Positions 25,627 through 36,344 of a stretch of 64,000 nt of DNA are shown piece after piece (within the stretch, counting starts at the first letter, position 1; each line of letters starts with the position of its first letter). The notes below the pieces were generated by a model that worked only from the letters and a program-made list of their open reading frames with translations, was not told the DNA's origin and made no database searches. The position numbers and the translations under genes were made by a program. The stretch comes from Osmia lignaria lignaria (lineage: Eukaryota > Arthropoda > Insecta > Hymenoptera > Megachilidae). The stretch is taken from assembly GCF_051020975.1 (NCBI RefSeq), contig NC_135033.1:8273501-8337500 (forward strand), in the 5' to 3' direction.

Positions 25627-26027
25627 CAAGACAATTGAGTCGGGTCGAGCACAAACAAAGAGAGGAGAACGGTAACAACAGAACGTTCATAATACCATGA
25701 GAATCTAATTGTGAGTCCGACCCCGGGCACGAGAAGAGGTCGCATTTTCTCGATAATAAAAGGGGAATAATAATCATAACGAGGCAGGTACTAGCGCGTA
25801 TACAGTTAGTTGCAATAACAGCAAAGGGAAAAGGAAAAAACGAGAATTATTGCCTAATAAAATAACGAGATAAGGGGAAATGTTGTGTCGAAGTAATTGC
25901 GAGCGCAGACGGTAGCAACGTTGTCGTGGCGCGAGGCCTAATTGCAGATCCGATGCGATCTAATAATTATTCCGCTCCGTAATTGTATCAAACCGGCTGA
26001 CGTTCCGCCAAATGTTTCCGGAGTAAT

Positions 26028-26540
26028 TCATCGCGTGATAAGGAAAATCGTTCGTTTTAAATAAATTCTCTCGGCAATGAAAAACTTGTACACCTTCGAA
26101 CTACGATTCGGGTGTACGAGTGGCGCTTCTCCGTGGTACGCCGTGAAAATGATAAAAATCGAGTCGAAACTTGCCGGAGACCGATCCCCTTCATCAGCCG
26201 AGAGGGCCGAATCGGTGAAAGCAATCGCGGCCAGGTCGGGCAAAACGTGCAACGCGGAATAGGGGTTTTTGAGCGAGCGTGACTTTCCGCCGGTTCCCAC
26301 GGGACACGTTGGTCCGACTTTTGTCCCATGATCGAGCAAAGCGGCGGAGCCGGCAAGCACGAAGAAGCATCCTTCGAGCGGACGAGGCCGGACGTTCGCG
26401 CACGCACTCATGACGAACAGACGACAGGCACGTAGAACCGAGACTTCTACGTGTATCGTACAGTCCACGCCATGAATTCCTCTTCTTTCCATCATAGTTT
26501 CAACGATACCGTCCGTCAACGTTCGTTTCAAGAAAATCAC
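26028..26540 (-). CDS. Hypothetical minus-strand ORF (154 codons from its best ATG)
   Basis: The frame is open for 170 codons. The first ATGs are at about 26,490-26,495, the second having A at -3 and G at +4, which gives about 154 residues. Composition is less arginine-rich than other long frames here, with a Gly/Ala/Leu stretch (CFFVLAGSAALLDHG) and an ordinary acidic segment. Antisense to it, a 61-codon plus-strand ATG frame (26,077-26,262) also looks protein-like, so appearance is a poor guide. Several frames of this length are expected by chance in 64 kb. No motif, family or splice structure is recognised. Confidence 0.15.
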   Translation of the reverse strand: MIFLKRTLTDGIVETMMERRGIHGVDCTIHVEVSVLRACRLFVMSACANVRPRPLEGCFFVLAGSAALLDHGTKVGPTCPVGTGGKSRSLKNPYSALHVLPDLAAIAFTDSALSADEGDRSPASFDSIFIIFTAYHGEAPLVHPNRSSKVYKFFIAERIYLKRTIFLITR

Positions 26541-27618
26541 AGTACGCGTTCGTCTATCCTATCAATTGACCGCCGTCTCCGGACCGAGTACTCTGAACGT
26601 TATAATTCCTTCATTTACCGACTCGACGCTTTTTAATTGCTCCGAATTACGCGGCTCTGAAAACGCAACAACGCGGCGTTAATTTACGGATCCCGAGCAC
26701 GCGGCCCGTCCCGGCTAACCGGTAATTTATCCCCGCATAAAATTAAGATTTCATACCCGCGACACAGCCGTTCGTTTCTTTTTGCCGCCGCCGCGTTATC
26801 CTCGTTAACTTTACGCCGTGTTCGCACGATCGCGTACACGCCGGTTAATCGATGCGATTTTAACACCGTCGAATAGCAAAGATTAATTGTACATCTCTTT
26901 CTGTCGTCACAAGTCGCCGGTCGACTGTTGATTGATGAAACGGACTGTACGTACGCGATAATATACAGCGGAACGTACCGAGCCGGGCCACCGTGTCTAC
27001 GTGACACAGGTTTCTACGTGGGTGCTGGACATTTTACGAGTTTCGGTGCTCTTGAGAAAAATAAAAAAAAAGAAAGGAAATAAAAGAGGAAAGAAAAAAG
27101 AGCACGGTCTTTCTCTTGAAGAGAGTAGCGTTCCTTCAGTTCGCCTACTACTCCTTCCATCCATCCGCGCGATTCGAATCTCGCGTCAGATTTTTATCGA
27201 AGTTGAACGAGCGTACGCGGTTCGTTCAACTCCCGTCCCGTGCATTGTCGTTGATATTTGCTATACAGACTTCTCTCGCGCACCGGTTAATTAATAATTT
27301 CCATGGAAATCGTGTGTTTTAACGCCAGCTAGTCGCGTTTCATCCGACCGACGAATAGACGGAGTTCCTCGAGCCCGCCGGTTATGTACGCTTTCTTTTC
27401 TCGATTCGTAAATCACTCCGGCCTGGCCAATTAAAACTGACAATGCGTGGCTTACGGCTCGCCTCGACCAGGCGCCGTTAAATTAGAAGAAAAATCCATG
27501 CTGCTTCGGTAACAGGCGAACGATACCCGGAAGAATCGCATTTTACGCGTTTCCCGAGTATTAAATAAAAAGAAACATTCGCAAGTAGGAAAATCGTTTC
27601 ACCCCGTGCTTTTTTCCC

Positions 27619-27635
27619 TTTTTTTTTTTTTTTTT
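27619..27635 (+). repeat. T17 homopolymer
   Basis: A run of 17 T bases, preceded by CT-rich sequence. Confidence 0.85.
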
Positions 27636-28198
27636 CGCGTCTGCTCGCAGCACTTTTGGGGTCTCGTCTCTTCCGCTCGTTAGGCGGAGAAAGAGTCGGA
27701 GCTTATGCTAATTTTAAGCAGTCGCCTCGGTCGATTCCTTCCTAAAGCTATTAGGCGATCATCTCGGATAATCCAGCGATTCCGGGTTTACTCGGGACAC
27801 GACTTTTCTAAGTTTTCTCCCGAGGACTCGTCCAGAAGCCGGCTACTCGCGCGCTCTCCTCCTTCTGTTCCTTTTTTTTTTTACCCTGGACAGGAGTATT
27901 TGCGCTCGAGTACTGGATCAGACCAGGGATTATAAAGGAAAGATAGAATACACGAACGCGTTCGATCGTGGGGTACTAAACGGCTGTAAAAGTCGTTTAA
28001 TGATCGCTTTTGAAAATTATTCTCCCAGTTGATTAGGTAATAAACTATTCGATGACGCGTAAATCTGGCCGTATCTTAGTCGAGATTTTATAGTCGTCGA
28101 ACTAATGGGATCAGTTTGAATCTGAGGGCGAAAGGATAGTGGTATTTTGAAGGTAATTTAACGGTAATAGAGACACGAGGGTAGCTCGGGTTCTTCGT

Positions 28199-28235
28199 TA
28201 TAAAAGACAGAAACGATTTCTCCTTGCCCGGTCAG
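28199..28235 (+). promoter_or_regulatory. Candidate TATA/initiator core promoter
   Basis: TATAAAAG at 28,199-28,206 is followed by an initiator-like GGTCAGC with the A at 28,234. The T-to-start distance of 35 bases is slightly longer than the usual 30-31. TATAAAAG also occurs at 3,532, 30,817 (+), 40,487 and 59,242 (-), so the word alone is not informative. The pairing with an initiator and a downstream ATG frame is what makes this copy worth noting. Confidence 0.25.
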
Positions 28236-28399
28236 CTGCTTCTCTTCCTGAGAATGCACCTGTCCTCGTTCCGGGGCAACCTGGTACGTTTTATAGAGCG
28301 CTGCTTCTATCGTTGATCTATCAAATTGGCCCTACGGATAAGAAATTAGGGAAAGGAAGTGGCAAGGTGAGGAGGGTGTACCCGTGACGGAACACCAGG

Positions 28400-28624
28400 A
28401 TGGCTGTTATTTTGGTCACCGTCACCCAGACCGTTTCGCTTCGGCTTTACTCTCACCAATCTCACCTGCTCGCCACGCTAAATGACTCGATTCCTCTCTC
28501 GATTTCACGGCCCTATCCTAAGGGCCATCGTAATATCACTCGCCTCGATCCAAAGACTTATCGCACAGCCGCGTCGCTAACGACTTTTTATCCCCTTCCG
28601 CCACTCGTTACTTCGATCTCTTAG
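28400..28624 (+). CDS. Hypothetical 74-residue ORF downstream of a TATA/initiator pair
   Basis: The ATG at 28,400 has A at -3 and G at +4, and the frame runs to TAG at 28,622-28,624. The N-terminus MAVILVTVTQTVSLRLYS is hydrophobic enough to be a weak signal peptide. The rest is polar and proline-containing, with one N-glycosylation sequon (NIT). A TATAAAAG and a TCAG initiator lie about 165-200 bases upstream, giving a plausible unspliced transcript. An earlier ATG at 28,254 opens a 20-codon frame crossing a donor-like CTG|GTACGT, so a spliced alternative exists. No poly(A) signal follows nearby. No family is recognised. A small secreted peptide is possible, but chance is not excluded. Confidence 0.18.
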   Translation: MAVILVTVTQTVSLRLYSHQSHLLATLNDSIPLSISRPYPKGHRNITRLDPKTYRTAASLTTFYPLPPLVTSIS

Positions 28625-28629
28625 ATAAC

Positions 28630-31600
28630 AGGCGAATACGTGGCAAGTTTCTTTTCGTTAAACTTCTAAGCGACGTTACGGTGAGAGAAAAGGACGCGTG
28701 AAAACATTCGAAATATCATCGCCTTCCGACAGATCCAAGAATACCGAGAGAATATACTATAAAACTTGGTCGCACGATATTCAAATGACCCCGAAAACTT
28801 CCCGCCATATAACGCTCCGAAGTAATCCAAATGTTAAGTTCCTCAGCCTTTCATGCCGCGTGAAATTCAACGCTAACCGTATAAATTACCCGAGGAAACG
28901 TCTGTAGAGTCTCTTATAAGAAACTTTACTCGTAAACGTGTCCTTTCGACTTAGATCATGCCGTTTGATCTTTTTACCCTTCTTCTCCGAAAGGGATGGA
29001 TCGTACCGACGTACGAAAATATACTTGCGTTTTTCAGAGCGGATAATTGAATCGACTAGACCGGGGATGATCTAGCGCTTCCGTTTCTCTGGCGGATTCG
29101 CGGCGGGAACGAGATCGAAGATGGTGAAAAACAGGGCGAGAAGACGAGCGGTAGTTACAGCAAGTCATATTAACAACGAGGACGAGCAACGTGGGATAAT
29201 AACTTGATTACGAGGCGTGTTTTATCGAAAAATCATAAAGCAATTAATAACGTTCATTAGAGACGAGCTAGAGGATCGCGCGCACGCCTGTGCGATAGCA
29301 ATTCCGTTTGATAGGTAATTAGACGAGGGAGCGGGTAATTGCGTTAATTGAGACCGAGAGCAAGCGCGCGTTCGAACGTTGCGCAAAGCTTGGCTAGATA
29401 TATGGAACCGTTCCGTGCGGTGCCGTTCCGTTCCGTTCCGTTCCATACGCATCTCTCTAATCGCTCTAATCGCGATTATTCTCGATGGAAATAACATCGA
29501 GTTCGTCTGCAGTCTTCTACCACTTCTATCTTAAATTTTCCAACAATCACCTTTCCTAATCTTTCATCAACCATTGCAGCGAATCATTTTTTTCAGAAAC
29601 GAAAGTACCTTTCGTGATTTTCAAAATTTTAGCCACGCCAAATTGGTCCGTTATACGTAATGGAGAGGCTGCGACGCGTAGACACTTCTACGACGACATC
29701 CTGGACATGTGACGGTCTTCGAAGCCTCTCTCGTCCCTCGTGTCTTTCTCTATTATTTTTTTTTTTACCCCGCCACGCGAGACAAGCATCGCGCAATAAA
29801 GCCACCACCGTCGGTATAATACGGCCGTAAGCCCTTCTGATATTTGCCATTTTACGTAACGTCTACTTACGCGGGGTAGCTCGTATTAAAGTCGAGGAAG
29901 AAATACGAGGCGAGTCGTGAGCGGGTATCGGCCAGGCACCGAAAGGAATTACGAAGCTGCTCGCCGTGGGATCGGGACACTTACACGGAATGCGATCGGA
30001 AAAACGCGACTTTCAAAGTGTTAAACTATCTTTCTGAATTATTAAAAAAAAGTTTTTTTTTTTAAATCGTGAATTACCCGGTTATACATAATACATCGTT
30101 ATATTATACAGAGTGTTGCGTTCAAACGACGAGTTAACTCGTCTTCGCCATTCAACAGCTTAGTACCCACATATTTTCAGCGAAACGAGCGAGAAGGGAA
30201 GGAAACCTCGTGTGAATCTAGCGGATCGAAAGAATACGGATCCAGTTAAGACGTAAACTCGTCGGGATCGAGTTAAATCGGTAGAATGCCGGTCGCGCGA
30301 GCAGACGCGAGTTATGCGAGCTAGTTTATGGGAAGAAACGGAAGAGAGAGAAAAAATGAACGCCAACACCCAGACAGAAACGATGGTTTATGTAATACGG
30401 TCCGTTATCGAAGCGCGAGACTATCGCTGCCGTCGCTCGTCAGTTACACACTTCCCGTACTCTCTACCGTCAGAAAGAAGAGAGGCAAGTATCCAATTAA
30501 AGGTAAACTACAATTCCTTACGCTCTATCTTATATCGAACCGTGAGACGTATCGGCGAAAACGGCCAAGGAACTCGCGTTTAACATAACCAGAATCGTTA
30601 TGACTCAATCCGACCATAATTGGCGATATATCGACTAGGAATATCATCGTGACAGACCGACCCGATAAACTTTCAGGTAGCTGCATAATCTTGAAGAAAA
30701 TTATATTTTAATTATTTTCATTGCAAATTATTATTAATGGTAATTATTCTAATGGTATCATTTCAAATACCCATGTAATTACGGTTTAATTATGGGTCAA
30801 GATGACTTGATACGTTTATAAAAGAGGAGACGAGGTAATTTGTATGGAAACCAGACGATCGTCTTCGAGTAGTGTTAATCGGATCTCATCGATTAATTAA
30901 TACATCAATCTTAAGAGCGAATGATGGATACAAGCAGGAAAATATAATAGAATATAGAAATGGAAATAACGAAACACACGGTTAAACACAGCCTTCGGGT
31001 CGCTAACTTTGTAAACGCTTACACGAGTATCAATTACTCGAGCCACTAATGCTGTAATTATTCACATAAATATGAATACAATATACATACGAGAACGCGT
31101 AACCCGAGGCACCGATGGTATGATTTATTTCCAACCGTCGTCGACCGAGTATTTCCAATAAGAGACGAACGTTTATCATTGTAAAAATGTTTGTCAGAAA
31201 ATCGACGATGGAAATCAGTGAAAAATGAAAGAAAATCAAGATACTCGAATTGAAAATGATATGTAAAATTTCAGAAGACAGCGGTCTCGTTATTTTTCAC
31301 CAGTAGTGTATCATCCGGGGAGCATTAATTTTCTACCGTTGTCACCAGGACAGTAGCATGCGTATTCATGAGACACAGCGAGGCTTATAAACGTCCGGCT
31401 ATTAACGATACGATTAAAATGTGCATTTCTCCGCGTTGTTTTAAACGCAACCCCGGCCGAGGAGCCACGACCCGTAACTCTGTCCGACGTGTGTACGGGC
31501 CGGCTCCCGTACGCCTATTTCACCTACGCTCCCGATGTTTTATTTCCTTGTTCCGTTTCCCCGGTCTATCTACCGGAAGAAATAATAATCCTCCACCGCT

Positions 31601-32900
31601 TCGTTCCGGCTCCCCCGTTTTAATCCGTCCCTCTGTCTTGCCAATTAATTCCGCTTTTTACCATTTTACACGACGCGCCTTTTCGGGTACGGCGCATTTC
31701 ATTGGGTGTCCCCGAACGTCCGCGAGGATGGAGAGAAATTTTCGGGTTAATCGTTCGTATATCTGTCGAAGGATTGGTGAAAATTCAAAACCGTCGGACG
31801 AATCATTTGCAGCGACGAACGTCCTCTTCGCGTATGAATACACAGGTCTGAAATAAAAGAAAAGGGACGGACGATCGAACGTTCGAGGAAATTCGGTTAT
31901 AGGAAAGCTGGGTGGACGGTGGAGGAGGAAAGTTGCTGCGTCCGTGTCCGCATCGTTGCAAAACGGATGCCATTTCGGATGCAGCTGCGAGTTCGTTAGA
32001 GCGTCTAACGCGCGTGTGCAAGGCTGAATTGTTTATGCGCGATGGTTGTAGCCGCGGAGCGCACATACGCGTATCAGAGAGCGATGAATATGCATACCTT
32101 AATTCGCGGGGCTAATTGAATAATTTGTAAAACGCGGCAACCCAGCCCGGCCCGGCCCGGGTCTGGGCCACGACCTTTTTGCATTCCCCGGTGCACGGCT
32201 GCCCCACGTCCGACCAGAATGATATCCTTACGGTCCCGAATCTTCACCTGGTATGGATAGCTCGCCTAAAATGCGGTCTGGCACCCGTCGGTGCTCCGGG
32301 AACGCGACACCGGGCACACCCTCGTCCCCCTTCGACTACTAACGCGTGCCCTTCTCTTCGACGTCTAATTCTATTTTGTCTAGAAAATTCCTTTCATTTC
32401 TTTTCCACGTCTCTTCCGTTATTTCTTTATCGAAAGCTAATTTATCCGAGGACTAAGTTTCGCGATTACTCATACTGTTAATTATTTCAACGCTGCAGAC
32501 GCAGCTGCAGGTGTCTGATTAATTTTAATAATCTTGTTAATTCTGAGAAGAAGAATACGGATATCGTTGAATCCCTGAGAATCGAATAAGAGATACTACT
32601 GTTATCTCTGGCGAACGGAAGCATACGATCTAGAGAAGGTGTCCCTTGTTAAGTAAAACAGAATAAAAGAAGAATGGAGAGGGAGTAGTTGGTGGGCCTA
32701 TTCCCCCGGTTAGCTGATGAATGGGCCCAAGGCCCTCCTTACTTATGCGATGCGTGCCCCCGACGGCATACATCACTGCCAGCTAACGTTTTTACGGGGC
32801 ACGATGCGAGCAAGAATATGATTACGCGCGTTAACATTCCTGGAATATCGTTGGTCCGCGCTCGTTGCGTCCAAGGATCCGTCGGCCGTTTGTCTTTTCC
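28630..32900. other. Non-coding DNA, AT-rich in the middle
   Basis: 30,650-31,250 is the most AT-rich part of the window and carries many homeodomain-type TAAT cores. A TATAAAAG at 30,817 leads only to an 18-codon frame. At 32,030-32,110 an ATATGCAT and TTTATG words occur in enhancer-like sequence. 32,140-32,170 has a CCCGG repeat palindrome. Confidence 0.4.
29421..29444 (+). repeat. (TTCCG)n pentamer repeat
   Basis: Four copies of CCGTT/TTCCG flanked by further partial copies. Confidence 0.85.
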
Positions 32901-32918
32901 ACCAAGGGAATATATAGG

Positions 32919-32993
32919 GTTTTCCAATAAGGTATTTAGGATGTTTCTTCGTGATATTTCATGAAAAACATCCTAAAGATACTATTGGAAAAC
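32919..32993 (+). ncRNA. 75-nt near-perfect hairpin, microRNA-precursor-like
   Basis: The two arms pair with 33 base pairs (one G-T) and only five unpaired stem bases. Pairs are 32919-32929 with 32983-32993, 32932-32935 with 32979-32982, 32936-32946 with 32966-32976, and 32948-32954 with 32959-32965, leaving a 4-base TATT loop. The lower 11 pairs plus upper 22 pairs reproduce the proportions of a metazoan primary microRNA stem (about three helical turns). Against this, the loop is unusually small, no CNNC motif follows at the expected distance, and neither arm matches a microRNA family I know. A miniature inverted-repeat element or a recent inverted duplication would also give this structure. 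The strand is arbitrary because both transcripts fold. Confidence 0.4.
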
Positions 32994-32999
32994 AGTGTA

Positions 33000-35250
33000 A
33001 CAAGTCGAGCGTATCGGAACTCGACTCGGTCGAGGCATCCGCGTATCGTCTGCTATATCTCGTCTAGATTCCTCCCACGGTTTTATTACGCGTGAAATCG
33101 TTGAACGATCGCTCCAGACTCGAGACACGAACGCATAAATTTTGTAATTAACTCGCAATTATGATAATCGAGCGGCGCGACGATAACCGTGTGCTTCTTC
33201 CTCGTTCCAGGATCGCGTTGATTATATCCGCGACCGATCTTCGCCGTCTGCTTATTCCGAGATAAATTATTCAGACACGAATGCACCAAAAATTTTTGTA
33301 CTTTTTAACGCTTCAGTGTTTACATCCGGTCGGGTTCCCTTTTATGATCCTCGTACGATTCCAGACTCGTCGAGAAGGAAATCGGTTGTCGCAGGATCGA
33401 CGATTCAACGACGGAGGTGTAGGTAACAGGAATATCCAAAGTTGAGTGTCGCCTGGTTTCTCGAAGAGACGGCTACCCAAACGATTCACCAGGTTCTGTT
33501 TCTCTGTCGCTTCTTCTGGTCGCTGGTGTCGCTCGTTGCCGAAGGGAGCGAGACTGGCAGAGGTCCTTTGATCCTCGGCATTCGGGTGTCGGCAAACAGG
33601 AACTCCACTGGTGAACGCAGCCACCGCGCTTTAATACCTCATGCAAATTTCAGGAAAACGCCACCCACCCTCACACCCGTCTCTCCTCCTTCTCGCTTTC
33701 CTTCGTCTCATCCTCTTCGAGCACCGGCAACGGATAGCCCGCTATATTGCTTTTCGAACAAATCGTTATCCGGTTCGTACGCTTTGCCTCTTCATATCCG
33801 ATGCCCGGCTATCGGGCAAATTTCAAATTTAACACGTCTCTCCTCGCGGAAACGGCCAAAGCTTTGACTTGCCCGCGAACTGTCCTCGACTTTCTCTACC
33901 TTTTCCTCCGTTTAACGGTATATTTACTCGATCGAGCATTCGTGACATCGACAGTCGTTTCGTTAGGCTATCGATCTTCCAGTGATCCAGGAACCCGGAT
34001 TCTCGTCCCTGGTACGCTTGTTCTCGCAGAAAATAACTTAGACACCTGATAAGGGGTGCAGGTTGAACGCGGTAAATCGCCAGGTTGATATTTCACGTAA
34101 AATATCGTTGTCCTCTCGTCGTCATCGCCGTTGCGATCTCCCAAAGAGCACCCGGACCTGGTACCGCGTCTTCTTCTCTCCCTTAAACAACTAACCAACG
34201 TACTCTCTTCCGTTCCTAACATCATTGTTCTTTTAGGTATCTCCACGTGACCGTCCGCCTTGTGCAAACCTTCACCGATCCTCTTCCTCCACCCCTTCTT
34301 TTCTTGCACCGCAGTTTACACCGGCCGATATACATACAATGCGGTGCAGAGCAATGCCAGATCAAACGTTACGTACGTAGGTGCGACCGTCGGTCGTTTT
34401 CTTTTTCTTTTTTCTTTCTTTTCTCGTCTTTTTACTCGATGCCCACGAAGAAGGGCTCCACCCGTGGGCTATTTATTCCCCCGGTGAATTACAGGTTCTC
34501 CGGCTCGTCACCGCGTTATCGGTTGCTCGCGAGTGCTAATGCGAAACACCGACACGATTGTCGGCCCTTCGTATCGCTTCGTGCCCGCAGATTTCGTTGC
34601 TGACAAGCCTGCTTAATTGTCCCGCGCCTCGTGGGGTGACTGGTACCTATTCAACCGACTGAGAGATGCAAATTATAGCGTTCGAGGCCGGTGACGAGTC
34701 GTAAAGAATGCGCGAGGATCGTTCGAGGGTGTCAATTATCGGGACGAGTCGAAGGAAGAAGAAACGGCAATGTTATTTCCATTGTCACTTCGAATGTTTC
34801 TATTTTCTCCAAATAAATTATCGGAAACGTTAATTTCGTTCTTTCCTGTCGCCGTACGGAGAAGCACGGTAGTTAGCTGATATTTTTTTTCTCATTTCTC
34901 CGTCCGTTGAAATCGTGGGAACGAACGATCGGTCGAAACACGAGAGCGCTCGATGTCGAAAACGTGCTCGATTCATCGACTTCGTGATCCCGAACGAGAG
35001 CGAATGAACGATGAAAGCGTCCGCGGTGGCAGCCGCGGATAAATTCGTATCGATTCGTCTAGCGCATCGGGGGCCGTGATTGACGAGGTTCTCTCGTCAA
35101 GGATTATGCGGTTCGTTGGTCGGAACGAACAGCTTTGAGGCATGAGTGCGTAGACAAATATATAGGTATAGCCCGGCGAACGGATACGCCGATGGACACT
35201 TCCCAAACCGTGAAACCTCAAAAACCACCCCGTAGGCAACTCGTCCGACA
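33000..35250. other. Non-coding DNA
   Basis: Two POU octamers (33,641; 34,666) and a C-tract group near 33,660 with only three CCC runs are noted. No gene is supported. Confidence 0.4.
34666..34677. promoter_or_regulatory. POU octamer fused to AT-rich core
   Basis: ATGCAAATTAT contains an exact octamer overlapping a homeodomain-like AATTAT. Confidence 0.25.
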
Positions 35251-35252
35251 AA

Positions 35253-36047
35253 TTATCGCTCTCTAAATGAATCTACGTCTCGAACGATCGATAACGTTGC
35301 TTTCAAATAGAAAACCACTCTCTGATCTTCATTTAGAAAGTGTTGGAGAGTGGTTTTGAAAATTAGTTTTGTCGAAGAAATCATGTACCTAATATCATTT
35401 TCTGTCGAATCGAAAAAATTATCGAAGGATGATCGATTTTCGTTGATTGTATTAAAGAAATGGAAAAATTTCTGCTGAAAATCCGTGGAAAATGGTACAG
35501 CCGGCGAAAGGAGGACACGATTGACGGAGAAAAGGAAACGAATCTCCGCGGAGGTGGTCCGTGAACCAAGGTGGATACCAGAAGGGCACCGAAGGACGCC
35601 GAAGGAAGCATGGAGTCCTGCATTGGGCGCGGATAACTTTTTTGCAGCGTGAAATGGCCCAGAGAATGTCATCCAATGAGGGTGAAGTAAAGGGAAAACA
35701 AGTAAAATAATGATAAAAGGCGGAGCCCGCGGCGTGATTTGATTGGTCGAGATATCGCCGGCGTTCGAGTCAACCCGCGAAGAAGAGGGGGTTGTCCTCT
35801 CCTTTCTCTCTCTTCGTCTCTCTCTTTGACCCCGTATATCTCTCTCGTTTTCTCCTTCCTCCTCTTTCGCTTCTATCCACCACACCTTCGTCCTGCTTTT
35901 CCCTCTCGATCCTTTTCTCCTCTCGTTCCTCCTGCTACGTGCACACACATACATACTCGCACACATCCGACATCGGCTTACTTTATTCTCCTCTCTACGT
36001 GGGTCCATGCCCCACGATCGTGTCCTCACTCTTGCCAGAGAACCCAT
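35253..36047 (-). CDS. Hypothetical ATG-initiated 264-codon ORF, probably not a gene
   Basis: This is the longest ATG-started frame in the window. The start at 36,045-36,047 has G at -3 and G at +4 after a purine-rich leader. Residues 1-100 are dominated by Arg, Glu and Lys because the minus strand is purine-rich opposite a CT-rich tract, which suppresses stops. The C-terminal third (about residues 190-264) is more ordinary, with Phe, Asn, Asp and Ser. No domain, signal peptide or membrane segment is clear. A short hydrophobic run near residues 110-120 (FIIILLVFPLL) is the only possible one. The frame contains a 47-nt hairpin. I do not recognise a family. Strand asymmetry alone may explain the length, so this is listed mainly for checking. 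Confidence 0.15.
   Translation of the reverse strand: MGSLARVRTRSWGMDPRREENKVSRCRMCASMYVCARSRRNERRKGSRGKSRTKVWWIEAKEEEGENERDIRGQRERRRERKERTTPSSSRVDSNAGDISTNQITPRAPPFIIILLVFPLLHPHWMTFSGPFHAAKKLSAPNAGLHASFGVLRCPSGIHLGSRTTSAEIRFLFSVNRVLLSPAVPFSTDFQQKFFHFFNTINENRSSFDNFFDSTENDIRYMISSTKLIFKTTLQHFLNEDQRVVFYLKATLSIVRDVDSFRER
35311..35357 (+). repeat. 47-nt inverted repeat (hairpin)
   Basis: AAAACCACTCTC at 35311-35322 pairs perfectly with GAGAGTGGTTTT at 35346-35357. Four weaker pairs (three G-T wobbles) extend inward, enclosing an AT-rich loop. It sits inside the minus-strand 264-codon frame, near its 3' end. It is shorter and weaker than the 32.9-kb hairpin; a regulatory dyad or chance repeat are alternatives. 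Confidence 0.5.
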
Positions 36048-36089
36048 CTCCTCCCTTTCCCTTCTCTACGCTCCTTCTACTTATTCTTA

Positions 36090-36134
36090 TTCTTCTTCTT
36101 CTTCTTCTTCTTTCGAGTCGTCGTCGTCGTCGTC
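36090..36134 (+). repeat. Compound (TTC)n-(GTC)n microsatellite
   Basis: A TTC run at about 36,090-36,112 is followed within five bases by a GTC run at 36,117-36,134. Both sit inside a CT-rich stretch (about 35,790-36,110). Confidence 0.9.
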
Positions 36135-36239
36135 ATCTTCGCCGTCGACTCGTTTCTTGCTCCTTTTCGTCCACCCGCGACAACTCGAGTATACTTTGCT
36201 TCGTATAAACAGCTCCTCGCGGTGACTGTTCTGTGAATT

Positions 36240-36341
36240 ATGGCTTTCGTTTCGAGTAATTTCGACGAAACGGAGAAAACAGAGTTTTCAGATGGAATAA
36301 TTCTATCATTGTTTCCTCGTCCATGGTTGAGAGACAAATAA
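36240..36341 (+). CDS. Candidate small ORF, 33 codons
   Basis: ATG with A at -3 and G at +4 opens a 33-codon frame ending at TAA 36,339-36,341. The peptide starts MAFVSSNFDETEKTEF and ends with a hydrophobic-basic segment (GIILSLFPRPWLRDK). A TATAAA lies at 36,204-36,209, about 30 bases before the ATG, which would leave almost no leader if it is the functional TATA box. The frame is too short for composition to prove coding. No precursor cleavage or amidation signal is evident, and no known peptide family is recognised. It might instead be a first exon or chance. Confidence 0.15.
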   Translation: MAFVSSNFDETEKTEFSDGIILSLFPRPWLRDK

Positions 36342-36344
36342 TAT

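Larger units (their letters stand above)
24850..28190. other. Non-coding DNA with a doubtful ORF
   Basis: Apart from the 26-kb minus-strand frame and homopolymers, two AATAAA words lie close together near 25,205 and 25,241 without a supported transcript. Nothing else was recognised. Confidence 0.4.
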
